From Dreissena polymorpha (Eukaryota > Mollusca > Bivalvia > Myida > Dreissenidae), in assembly GCF_020536995.1 (NCBI RefSeq), contig NC_068366.1, positions 27,717,363-27,781,362 of the forward strand: a stretch of 64,000 bases of DNA, given 5' to 3'. A program made the position numbers and the translations under genes. The notes beneath the pieces are model-generated. The model did not search any database. It saw nothing but the letters and a program-made list of their open reading frames with translations, and was not told the origin of the DNA. Below, piece by piece: positions 51,701-63,700 of the stretch (the first letter of the stretch is position 1; each line of letters begins with the position of its first letter).

Positions 51701-54700
51701 AAACTCTTTGCATATTAAGATAAACTCTTAGCATAATCAACAAGCACTCAGCATATTAAGATAAGCACTCAGCATATAATGATAAACTCTTAGCATATTG
51801 TGATAAACTCTCAGAATAATCAATAAGCACTCAGAATATAATAATAAACTTTCAGCATATTGTGTTAACCTCTCAGCTTAATATGATAAACTCTTCGCAT
51901 ATTATGATAACCTCTCAGCATAAAATGATAACGCTCAGCATATTATAATAAACTCTCAGCTTATAAAGATAGGTACTCAGCATATTAAGATAAGCACTCA
52001 GCATATTATGGTAAGCATTCAACATATTAAGAAAGGCACTGAGAATATTATGATTAACTTCAAGCATATTCAACTAGAGCTTTGTCACAGACGTGACGAA
52101 TACCCCCACATGCAGCATTGACACAGACTATTTTGCATGTCGTCTTCACAAAAAACACCGGACACCATGCTCAATTTATAAAACGCACTAAGTGACCCCT
52201 TGACCTAGTTTTTGACCCAGAAAGGCGCATGTTCTAACCTGGCCCTAAGATCATCTCCATAAAACTTCTGAACAAGTTTGGTGAAGATCTAATGTAAACT
52301 ACTTGAATCAGAGAGCGGAGGCCATGCTGAATGTTAAAAAACGCACTAAGTGACCCCGTGACCTAGTTTTAGGCCCGGAATGGCCCATGTTCAAACTTGT
52401 CCTAGAGATCATTTAGATAAAACTTGTGACCAAGTTTGGTGAGAATTGGATGAAAACTACTTGAATAAGAGAGCAGACAACATGGTGAGGTTTAAAACGC
52501 ACTAAGATACCCCGTGACCTAGTTTTTGACCCGGCAAGACCCATATACAAACTTGACCTAGATATCATCTAGATACAACTTCTGGCCAAGTTTGGTGAAG
52601 ATTGGATGAAAACTACTTGAATTAGAGAGCGGACAACATTGTGATGTTTAAAACGCTGCTAAGTCAACCCGTGACCTTGTTTTGACCTGGCAAGACCCAT
52701 ATTCAAACTTGCCCTAGACATTATCACGATACAACTTCTTACCAATTTTGGTGAAGATTCGATAAAGACTACTTGAATTAGAGAGCGGACAACATGATGA
52801 GGTATAAGTGACCCCGTGTCCTAGTTTTTGACCCGGCATGGCCCATGTTCCAACTTGACCTACACATCATCTAGTTACAACTTCTGACCAAGTGTGGTGA
52901 AGATCAGATTTAAACTACTTGAAATAGAGAGCGGACACCATCTCAATGTGTTAAACGAACTAAGTGACCCGTGACCTTGTTTTGACCCGGCAAGACCCAA
53001 ATTCAAACTTGCCCTAGACATTATCAAGATACAACTTCTTACCAATTTTGGTGAAGATTGGATAAAAACTACTTGAATTAGAGAGCTGACAACATGGTGA
53101 GGCTTAAGTGACCCGTGACCTAGTTTTTGACCCGGCATGGCCCATGTTCGAACTTGACCTACACATCATCTAGTTACAACTTCTGACCAAGTGTGATGAA
53201 GATCAGATTTAAACTACTTGAAATAGAGAGCAGCCACCATCTCAATGTGTTAAACGTACTAAATGACCCTGTTACCTAGTTTTTGATCTGGCATGGCCCA
53301 TGTTCGAACTTGGCCTTCAGATCATCTAAATAAAACTTCTGACCAAGTTTGGTGAAGATCGGATGAAAACTACTTGAATAAGAGAGAGGACACCATGCTG
53401 AACGTTAAAAAACTCACTAAGTGACCCCCTGACCTAGTTTTTGACCCGGCAAGGCACACGTTCCAACTTGGCCTTAAGATCATCTAGATACAACTTCTGA
53501 CCAAGTGTGGTGAAGATCGGACGAAAACTACATGAGTTAGAGAGCAGACAACATGCTGAATGTTTAAAACACACTAAGTGACCCCGTGACCTAGTTTTTG
53601 ACCCGGCAAGGCCCATGGTCGAACATGGCCTAGACATCATGTAGATACAACTTCTGACCAAGTTTGGTGAAGATCGGATGAAAACTACTTGTATTAGAGA
53701 GCGGACAACATGCTGAATGTTTAAAACGCACTAAGTGACCCCGTGACCTAGTTTTTGACCCGGCAAGACCCATGTTCAAACTTGGCCTAAACATCATCTA
53801 GATACAACTTCTGACCAGTTTGGTGAAGATCGGATGAAAACTACTTGAATTAGAGAGCAGACAACATGCTGAATGTTTAAAACGTACTAAGTGACCCCGT
53901 GACCTAGTTTTTGACCCCGCAAGGCCCAAGTTAAAACTTGGCCTAGACATCATCTAGATACAACTTCTGACCAAGTTTGGTGAAGATAGGATGAAAACTA
54001 CTTGAATTAGAGAGCGGACAACATGCTGAATGTTTAAAACGCTGCTAAGTGACCTTGTGACCTTGTTTTGACCTGGCAAGACCCATATTCAAACTTGCCC
54101 TAGACATTATCACGATACAACTTCTTACCAATTTTGGTGAAGATTGGATAAAAACTACTTGAATTAGAGAGCTGACAACATGGTGAGGTTTAAGTGACCC
54201 GTGACCTAGTTTTTGACCCGACATGGCCCATGTTCGAACTTGACCTTCACATCATCTAGTTACAACTTCTGACCAAGTGTGGTGAAGATCGAATTTAAAC
54301 TACTTGAAATAGAGACCGGCCGCCATCTCAATGTGTTAAACGTACTAAATGACCCTGTGACCTAGTTTTTGATCTGGCATGGCCCATGTTCGAACTTGGC
54401 CTTCAGATCATCTCTATAAAACTTCTGACCAAGTTTGGTGAAGATCGGATGAAAACTACTTGAATAAGAGAGAGGACACCATGCTGAACGTTACAACTCA
54501 CTAAGTGACCCCGTGACCTAGTTTTTAACCCGGCAAGGCACATGTTCCAACTTGGCCTTAAGATCATCTAGATACAACTTCTGACCAAGAATGGTGAAGA
54601 TCGGACGAAAACTACTTGAGTTAGAGAGCGGACAACATGCTGAATGTTTAAAAAGCACTAAGTGACCCCGTGACATAGTTTTTGACCTGGCAAGGCCCAT

Positions 54701-57700
54701 GGTCGAACATGGCCTAGACATCATGTAGATACAACTTCTGACCAAGTTTGGTGAAGATCGGAATAACACTTCTTGAATTAGAGAGCGGACAACATGCTGA
54801 ATGTTAAAAACGCACTAAGTGACCCTGTGACCTAGTTTTTGACCCAGCAAGGCCCATGTTTGAACTTGGCCTAGACATCATGTAGATACAACTTCTGACC
54901 AAGTTTGGTGAAGATCGGAATAACACTTCTTGAATAAGAGAGCGGACAACATGCTGAATGTTAAAAACGCACTAAGTGACCCCGTGACCTAGTTTTTGAC
55001 CCAGCAAGGCCCATGTTTGATCTTGGCCTAGACATCATGTAGATACAACTTCTGACAAAGTTTGGTGAAGATCGGATGAAAACTACTTGAATTAGAGAGC
55101 AGACAACATGCTGAATGTTAAAAACGCACTAAGTGAACCCATGACCTAGTTTTTGACCCGGCAAGGCCCATGTTCGAACTTGGCCTAGACATCATCTAGA
55201 TACAACTTCTGACCAGTTTGGCGAAGATCGGATGAAAACTACTTGAATTAGACAGCAGACAACATGCTGAATGTTTAAAACGCACTAAGTGACCCCGTGA
55301 CCTAGTTTTTGACCCCGCAAGGCCCATGTTCAAACTTGGCCTAGACATCATCTAGATACAACTTCTGACCAAGTTTGGTGAAGATCGGATGAAAACTACT
55401 TGAATTAGAGAGCGGACACTTAATAGGGACCGACAGACCGACCGACACACAAGTTCACTCCCATATACCCCCGTAAACTTCGTTTGTGGGGGTATAATAA
55501 TCACTAAGCATATTAATATATTAAGCACTCAGCATATTAACTCTTTACCATTTAGAAACATATGTTGATGCATTTGTAGTTCTTTAGAAAGGTATATTCA
55601 ATTTAAAGCCTTTCTTACTAGATTCAAGTTTTTAAAATTTGTGATAATCAATAAAAGCAAATGTCTCTGTAGTTTCATTGTCAACACAAATACTTGTAAG
55701 GGGTTGAGATGTTTAATATTAGGGCCATAACTCTGATTATCTATTACACATTTGCATCAAAATAACGTGGTTCAAATGCTGATGAATATGATATCATTGT
55801 TTCATCACTTGTACACTTCAACTTCTGGATGGTCATGTAAAAAATGTAAAGTTTTATTTCTAAAGAGGGCTATGAATCTGCAAATATTGGCACAAACAAT
55901 TCACAAAAATAAGCAGAGGCATAAATTCACATTCTGTTATTAATAAAATGCTGATGTGGAAATACTTTAATTTCACTTCCCTCTAGCAGTTACCCTTACA
56001 CGTTTGGATGAACAAAGGCTCCAACACAGTTAGAGACAGTAGACTATAGCCATTAAGTGAGTACCTGTCGTTTGGTTTCCACTTCATCTTCCGCCCTCTT
56101 GAACTTGCTCTCCAGTAGAGTTAACTCATTCTGAGCGTCACTCAGATGTTCAGTCACCTATCAAACAAACAGGTATCAGTGAAAATATGATTACCTTATC
56201 TTCTACATTCACCTATCAAACAAACAGGTATCAGTGAAAATATGATTACCTTATCTTCTACATTCACCTATCAAACAAACAGGTATCAGTGAAAATATGA
56301 TTACCTTATCTTCTACATTCACCTATCAAACAAACAGGTATTAGTGAAAATATGATGACCTCAACCTTCTTCATAATCAAGCATCAATGCTCACGCTGGC
56401 CTTCAGAACATAATAGCCATCATTTTTTCCTTAAAAAAACCCAGCCAAAACAGATGCGGACTTTTTCGCAAAATGGTACTGAAGGCAAAAAAACAACAAC
56501 AATGAATCTCATTTTATCTATGTTTTATCAAATGTATATCTATTGGATTTAAGTCATAATATATACTTAAAAACAAGCATAATATCAGTGTCATTTTCTT
56601 TTAAATATAATCATGGCTTTACAATAAAGAATACCATCAAGGTTGTGGATGTGACTTAACAAACCAGACATCAGCTACAGTTACATACATAATATTAAGC
56701 TGCTTAATTTGCATGCCAATATAGAACCCACACATATGAAGATTCCTCTAATGTCTTTGCAAACATAGACTTTTCCAATGATAATATATTACCAATTATT
56801 GTCAATTAAACTTTTGATAGGTTGCTCTTTGGTATAAATAATTCTTGATTTTAGATTGCTTTCAAACAAAAGTATGTCCTGTGGTTATATATTTCCCTTT
56901 CAGCAATAAAACAGGACAAGTGCAACATGACAGAAGTTAATATAGGTCCTAATCTGAAGCTCTACAGTGATATTTGAAATCAAGGCTTTACTAAAGTGGA
57001 CACCAGCTTTCCCAGGACGGGTTTAAATTCTGATGGCAAGTGATTTTTAAAAGTGGGTAGTCTGTTGGGCAAGTCGATTGTTATAGCAACATTTCTCTGT
57101 TTTTTTCTTTTTCAATTATCAAACCCTTTTGAGCTAATATCAATAATTATTACATGTAGTTACATGTAAAAGTGATGACTGAGCATAGCCATTGCATATA
57201 TGTAGCCCATCTAATGGTGTTCTAATTGGAAGTGTGTCTTACATAGCAGATGTTATGTAATGATCCTAAATTCAGAATATAATAACTTAAATATCAGTAC
57301 ACAAACTCCTGAAATAAATAATTACACAAATTTTTTAAACTTATACAAATTTAACTTGTTTAAGACTAGAAAAATCATATCAATGATTGTAATTAATATA
57401 ATGCCAAATTTGGAAGAAACACTCAGTTTAAAATTAAAATGCATATTGATAGTTTTTATTATTATAAAACTTGAGTTTTCAGTTTTTAATACTAAAGCTT
57501 AGAACTTTATATGTATATAGATATAAGAAAAACAAGAAATGTGTTTGTCAGAAACACTATGTCCCCTTCTGCGCCGCTTTGACTTTTTTTTTTTGACCTT
57601 TGACCTTGAAGGATGACCTTGACCTTTCACCACTCAAAATGTGCAGCTCCATGAGATACATATGCATGCCAAATATCAAGTTGCTATCTTCAATATTGCA

Positions 57701-60700
57701 AAAGTTATTGCAAATGTTAAAGTTGGCGCAAACCAACAGACCAACCAACCAACAGACAGGGCAAAAACAATAATGTTCCCCACTATAGTGGGTGGGGGAC
57801 ATAAAAATGCCACAAAAACAAATTTGAAATGTTTCAGTTGATTAAGTAAAATAAATCATAAAAACATAACTTTGTGTACATAATTTTATTGCTTTCTACA
57901 TTTAATCTTGTTTTGCATGTGTCTGTTAATAAAAAATAACAACAAACATTGCCATGAACATGTCAGGAATATTTTCAAAGATGTTCCAAATAACTTGCCA
58001 TCTGGGAAATTGGCACTGAATCCTCCTAGAAAGATGGAGCAATACCAAGAATTGTGCAACTTGTTAAGGTAAAATTACCGTACGCTTGTTGGTCATTGTC
58101 AGCTTGGGTACTAATTAACCAATTTATGTCTAGTGTCTAGAAAAAAGGCCTTGGCAAACAGCGCAGACCCAGATGAGACACCGCATGATGCATCATGCGG
58201 TGTCTCATCAGGGTCTGGGCTGTTTGCTTACAGGTATTTCTGTAAGAAATATTCTAAATAAAAAAATAAATATACTAGACAATCCCTAATTTTGGAAATA
58301 AATTGATCCAATTTAGAAGGATGGGATAGTCCACTAGGCATAAATGAGTTAAATGTACCCCGGGTAAGTATACTTAATAGTACCCAGTGTACGGAAAATA
58401 TACTTTAATGTTACCCGGAATTCTTACCCTGAATTGGCTGTTGAGGGCTAATTTTTTCAAATTAATTATGTTCATAATTATTTGTGTCAATATAGCCTCA
58501 ATATTATTGAAAATCTTTCTAAACAAGAGCTGTCACCATAGGATGACTTATGCCCCCTTTAAACGCTTGATAGAAGTTATGAGCTTTTTTCGAAACTGAA
58601 ACGCAGATTTCGAAACCTAAACGCGGTCACAGCGGTAAAAATTAGGGATGCAAGAGGTTAACCGGTTTACTGATTAACTTACTGAAACGACCAGTTAACC
58701 TGTTACATTTTTTGGGAAAAGATTTACCTGGAAAAAATATTTGATCATGTTTTTTTTATGGAATAATTCGTTCGATTTTACTTTTTTCGAGTGACATACT
58801 GCCAACTTTTGCTGGCGACAAGTTAAAACAACATGTCGCACCATCGACCGTAATAAATAACGTGTCAACAATCGAAGTAATAAAGCAATTAATCAATACC
58901 TTTGTGATAACAAATAAGGGGTATTTTTTGATAACTGACACTATTGCTTTTTGACTCCCTAAATTTAAACAAACAAACTTCGATGAGAGGGAGCTATTAG
59001 CGTGGACGTAATAGACACGTTTATTGAACTCGCGATAAAAAACAGTTGAGACATTGGACGGCTTATTTTTATGTGTTAACCAATATCCAACACTGATTGC
59101 TTACCGTGTTTATAAGTAACAATTTTATCAAGAATTGCATTTGTAATTAAAATCTTGATGAGTTAACATCGTTTTGTTCATAAAAAACTAATATCATTAT
59201 GATAATTTATGTCCAATGATTCCACCGTTACCGTCCGATGAAAGTTTTATTTAAGAAAGAAAACTATTATCCAAATAAATAATTAAACATCCATTAAAAA
59301 TATTTAAAAAAATTAAACCGTTAAATTAAGTATCTGTTAAATTTCTTTAAATATGCGCGCTATGGTACGTTTTACAAACATACGTAACTATCAGTATTTG
59401 AGATGATAATACTTAGTTACCTCGCTATTAAATAAATGTACTGATTATATTAAACATTAAACATTTATTTCGTTCAAAATGAATTTAATTTGCATTTGTG
59501 TCTTTTATTTCACACATTTTTTAATTGTATAATTAAAATCAAATGATATTACTTCGGCTACAAATGCTAAAATGCAAACAACAAAATATACAATTATTGA
59601 ATAAGAAGAGATGCGGATTCGTTGAACACACATTACCCACTTTACGTCAAATTGAGAGGGAAACAAGATGTGTTTGTGAAACACTATGTCCCCATATATT
59701 TGACCTTTGACCTTGAAGGATGACCTTGACCTTTCACCACTCAAAATGTGCAGCTCCATGAGATACACATGCATGCCAAATATCAAGTTGCTATCTTCAA
59801 TATTGCAAAAGTGTACATTAAATAAGCGATTTTGACCCATATATTTGACCTTTGACCTTGAAGGATGGCCTTGACTTTTCACCACTCAAAATGTGCAGCT
59901 CCATGAGATACACATGCAGCGTTCTAGATAAGCTGCGTATCAGCGTAATATACGCATAAGAAATATCAAAATATGCTCAATTTATAATTTCCGTGCGTAC
60001 ATTTAAGCAGGCCAATCTGGACTTTGCGCAAATGCTGTAAATTCTCTGCGTACAACGTAAACAAAAAATTTAAACAGCCGATTGTCCTTCTCCAAAATAT
60101 GAGACTGGTTATCGTAAAAATTAGAGCTAATTTGTGCGCTGGATTGTACAAATAGTTAGGCATTCGGTATGTTTACTCTGTATTATCTAGATGGATTGTA
60201 TTGATTTTTTTTAAACAGACAGTCAAGCGCTTGTGTTTATAAAATTACATGAAGAGGTCAGCATGGCTTTTTCGAAGCCAAAACAAATCACTTCTCAAAG
60301 TAAAATTGATTATTTTATAAGGCAAAAGTTGTATCCAGTAATAACATGTACTGCCAATACTGAATTATTAAACTTCCTCCGTTTTCAAATAAAAAAGGAC
60401 ACACTTAAAAGTTGGCAAAACAGTTTTCCATGGCTCACAGTGGGGGACGATAAGGATGAAGTTTGTCTTAAATGTAAAATCTGCCAACAATACAAGTTAA
60501 AAAATCATATAACACTTTAAAAGAAACATACTTCTATAAAGGAATACACTTAGTTAATGGTTTATTGTGTTTAACATGATTAAAGTAGCGTTTCTGTACC
60601 CCAGCTATATTCTTGTTTTACTTTTAGCAAATTACCCTTCAAGCCAGGCAAAATTTGACCATTTACCCCCATGCTTTGAAAAGTGGGGGTATTTACCCTC

Positions 60701-63700
60701 TTGTGTCATAAATTATCTATAACGCTGCTCATGCATGCCAAATATGAAGTTGCCATCTTCAATTTTGCAAAATTTATGGCAAATGTTAAAGTTTGACGCA
60801 AACAAACAAACACACAGAGCAACAAACCAACAGACAGGGCAAAAATAATATGTCCCCCACTATAGTGGTGGGGGACATAAAAACATTTCCATATTAAGCC
60901 AATTTGAGTTTCAAAAATTAAAACAGAATGAACAAAGGGACACACCATTTTTGTGAGCAATACGACGTGAAAGTAATATATGCGGCCCAACCAAATTAAT
61001 AACACGTGAAAATGAACATTGTGTAGTTCTTTAATTATTTACTACTATGCATTTACGCAGGAAAAATAAATAAAATATATAGCATACATTTACAAAATTA
61101 TTTAAATATATTATATAATACATTTTATTACGAAACTGGCATGCTACCAACGTAAGCGATTTCAAATTTGAAACTAGAAATGGCGCGGCAGAGGCCGATG
61201 CCTATCCCCACGCCGCATGTTTGACCCAGGGGCGCCCCAGGGTTGGTAATGGGGCCATGCATAGTTGAGATTGACCGTATTGTCATAAGAGAAGTTCAGT
61301 ATCAATTAGAAGGGAATCGGTGTAGAAATGAAGAAATTATAGTAAAAGGCAATTTTGGGTGGGCGTGGCCTATGTGGGCTTGGCGCCCCAGGGTTGGTAA
61401 TGGGACCATGCATAGCTTAGATTGACAGTATTGTCATAAGAGAGGTTCAATATCAATTTGAAGTGAATCTGTGTAGAAATGAAGAAATTGTAGTAAAAGG
61501 CAATTTTGGGTGGGCGTGGCCAATGTGGGCGGGGCGCCCCAGGGTTTGTAATGTGGCCTTGCATAGTTGAGATTGACCGTATTGTCATAAGAGAGGTTCA
61601 GTATCAATTTGAAGACAATCAGTGTAGAAATGAAGAAATAATAGTAAAATAACCTAAAAAAAATGAGTAACAAGGGCTGTTTGTAAAACATGCATGCCCC
61701 CCATATGGGCTGTCCGTTGTAGTGGCAGCCATTGTGTGAATACGTTTTTGTCACTGTGACCTTGACCTTTTACCTAGTGACCTGAAAATCAATAGGGGTC
61801 ATCTGCTAGTCACGATCCATGTACCTATGAAGTGTCATGATCCTAGGCAAAAGCATTCTTGAGTTATCATCTGAAAATCATTTTACTATTTCGGGTCACT
61901 GTGACCTTGACCTTTGACCTTGTGACCTCAAAATCAATAGGAGTCATCTGCGAGTCATGATCAATCTACCTGTGAAGTTTCATGATCCTAGGCATATGCG
62001 TTCTTGAGTTATCATCCGAAAACCGTTTTACTATTTCGGGTCACTGTGACCTTGACCTTTGACCTAGTGACCTCAAAATCAATAGGGGTCATCTGCGAGT
62101 CATGATCAATCTACCCATGAAGTTTCATGATCCTAGGCCTATGCATTCTTGAGTTATCATCCGGGAACCATTTTACTATTTCGGGTCACCGTGACCTTGA
62201 CCTTTGACCTAGTGACCTCAAAATCAATAGAAGTCATTTGTGAGTCATGATCAATCTACCCATGAAGTTTCATGATCCTAGGCTTATGCGTTCTTGAGTT
62301 ATCATTCAAAAACCATTTTACTATTTCGGGTCACCGTGACCTTGACCTTTGACCTAGCGACCTCAAAATCAATAGGGGTCATCTGCGAGTCATGATCAAT
62401 GTACCTATTAAGTTTCATGATCCTAGGCCCAAGCGTTCTTGAGTTATCGTCTGACAACCACCTGGTGGACGGACCGACAGACCGACCGACAGACCGACGG
62501 ACCGACCGACATGAGCAAAGCAATATACCCCCTCTTCTTCGAAGGGGGGCATAAAAATCTCTGACCCGGGCCGTATTCACCAAACAATTCTTAGACTTAA
62601 GTCTAACAATAAAGAAAATTCTTTAAATTAGAATATTCAATAATTTCTTTAATTTTGAATCAAACTCTGCAGTAAACACCTCTTTCTATATTATTTTTCA
62701 TATAGAACATTTTGTTGATGACATAATCACCAGTGGAGGCCTGTATATATTCAAACACTGAATACATTTTTCTTGGTTCTAAGTCTATTCTTTATTCTTA
62801 AGTCTAAGAATCGGTTGGTGAATACGGGCCCCGGCCCCACCCCAACCCCATTACTTTTGACCCAGGGGTCAGATCAAAATTCCAAATAGTTCACCTTCGC
62901 ACATATGCTCATAGCTACCATGTGTGTAGGTTTCAAGGTTCTAGTGCTAATAGTGTAGGAGGAGCAGGTGGCCAGGACGGACGGACAGACAGATGGACAT
63001 AACCACAATATCCCCACTTTTTCTCCGAAAAGCGTGGGGATAATTACTTTTGTTTCTACAGAGCGGTTCGAGCGGTATGAGATTTTTTACGTATCATTAA
63101 TCATTTTAACTTACTTTAGGCGTTTCGGTTAACCGGTTATATTATTGGTTATGGAAAAAGGTTAACCGGTTAATGATTTTTGTAACCTCTTGCATCCCTA
63201 GTAAAAATGTGTGTGCGTATGGAAAGGCCTTGTCCATATACACATGCATGCCAAATATGAAATTGCTATCTGAAGCGACATAGATGTAATGAGCATTTTT
63301 CAAAACCTAAATGCAAAGTGTGACAGACAGACAGACGGATGGACGGACGAACAGTCCGATCACTATATGCCCTCCTTCAGGGGCATATAAAACATGTTGG
63401 GGAATTTTTTCGAAGAGAATTTTGTTTTCTATTACGTAGCGCGTTTTACTACATCGTTTTTAGGTGGGAATAAAATTCAGGTACAGTCTTAATTTGTTGG
63501 CAATTTGTTAGTATATTTTTCTTACCCAGGTACTTCTAAGTACACTTAAGAGTACCGAAGGGTTCATTTAAGTAGTACCCGAGCCGACAATGACCAATCG
63601 AGCTAAAATTACTTTAAATTCAAAACAATCTGGAACAAAATGATTTTATTAAATTATACCAAGTAACAGAGACATTGACCTGTTCAAGCTGCTCATTTGC

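Larger units (their letters stand above)
59660..60882 (+). mobile_element. HINE/Pearl-like element, family B, split by a second hAT-like element
   Basis: The left part (59660-59916) has ACAAGATGTGTTTGTGAAAC and AAAATGTGCAGCTCCATGAG twice (tandem units), and stops at ATACACATG. The right part (60728-60882) resumes CATGCATGCCAAATATGAAG, then AACAGACAGGGCAAAAATAA and the hairpin CCCCCACTATAGTGGTGGGG then GACATAAAAA. Confidence 0.75.
58643..63200. mobile_element. hAT-type DNA transposon with 8-bp target duplication
   Basis: Terminal inverted repeats TAGGGATGCAAGAGGTTA (left) and TAACCTCTTGCATCCCTA-like (right) are bounded by a perfect 8-bp duplication, GTAAAAAT, at 58635-58642 and 63201-63208. 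Subterminal GGTTAACCGGTT motifs occur at both ends. An 8-bp duplication with a TAGGG/CAGGG-type tip is typical of hAT. No transposase survives, and most of the 4.56 kb is later insertions (59660-60882, 61205-63046). Confidence 0.85.
58523..63390 (+). mobile_element. HINE/Pearl-like element, family A, split by a hAT element
   Basis: The left part (58523-58642) is ACAAGAGCTGTCACCATAGG through AAACCTAAACGCGGTCAC. The right part (63201-63390) resumes with GTGTGTGCGTATGGAAAGGC, a GACAGACAGACGGATGGACG tract and the hairpin ATGCCCTCCTTCAGGGGCAT. Joined at the shared GTAAAAAT, they match the copies at 36553 and 44366. Confidence 0.75.
58084..63604. mobile_element. Outermost element of a five-deep nest
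   Basis: The ends are inverted. GCTTGTTGGTCATTGTCAGC with TTGGGTACTA on the left pairs with TAGTACCCGAGCCGACAATG with ACCAATCGAGC on the right. The pairing continues inward (GTAAGTATACTTAATAGTACC against GGTACTTCTAAGTACACTTA) once the MITE at 58115-58352 is ignored. Everything from 58523 to 63390 is a later insertion. It is probably a foldback-type DNA element of unknown superfamily. Confidence 0.6.

Noticed and set aside
52875-54769. Minus-strand frames with SSPNLVRSCI and MSRPCSTMGLA
   Set aside because: Products of the 156-bp tandem array, repeating at its period.
62302-62583. Frame with RRSVGRSVGPS as a gene
   Set aside because: Antisense reading of the GACCGACAGACC tract in HINE family D.
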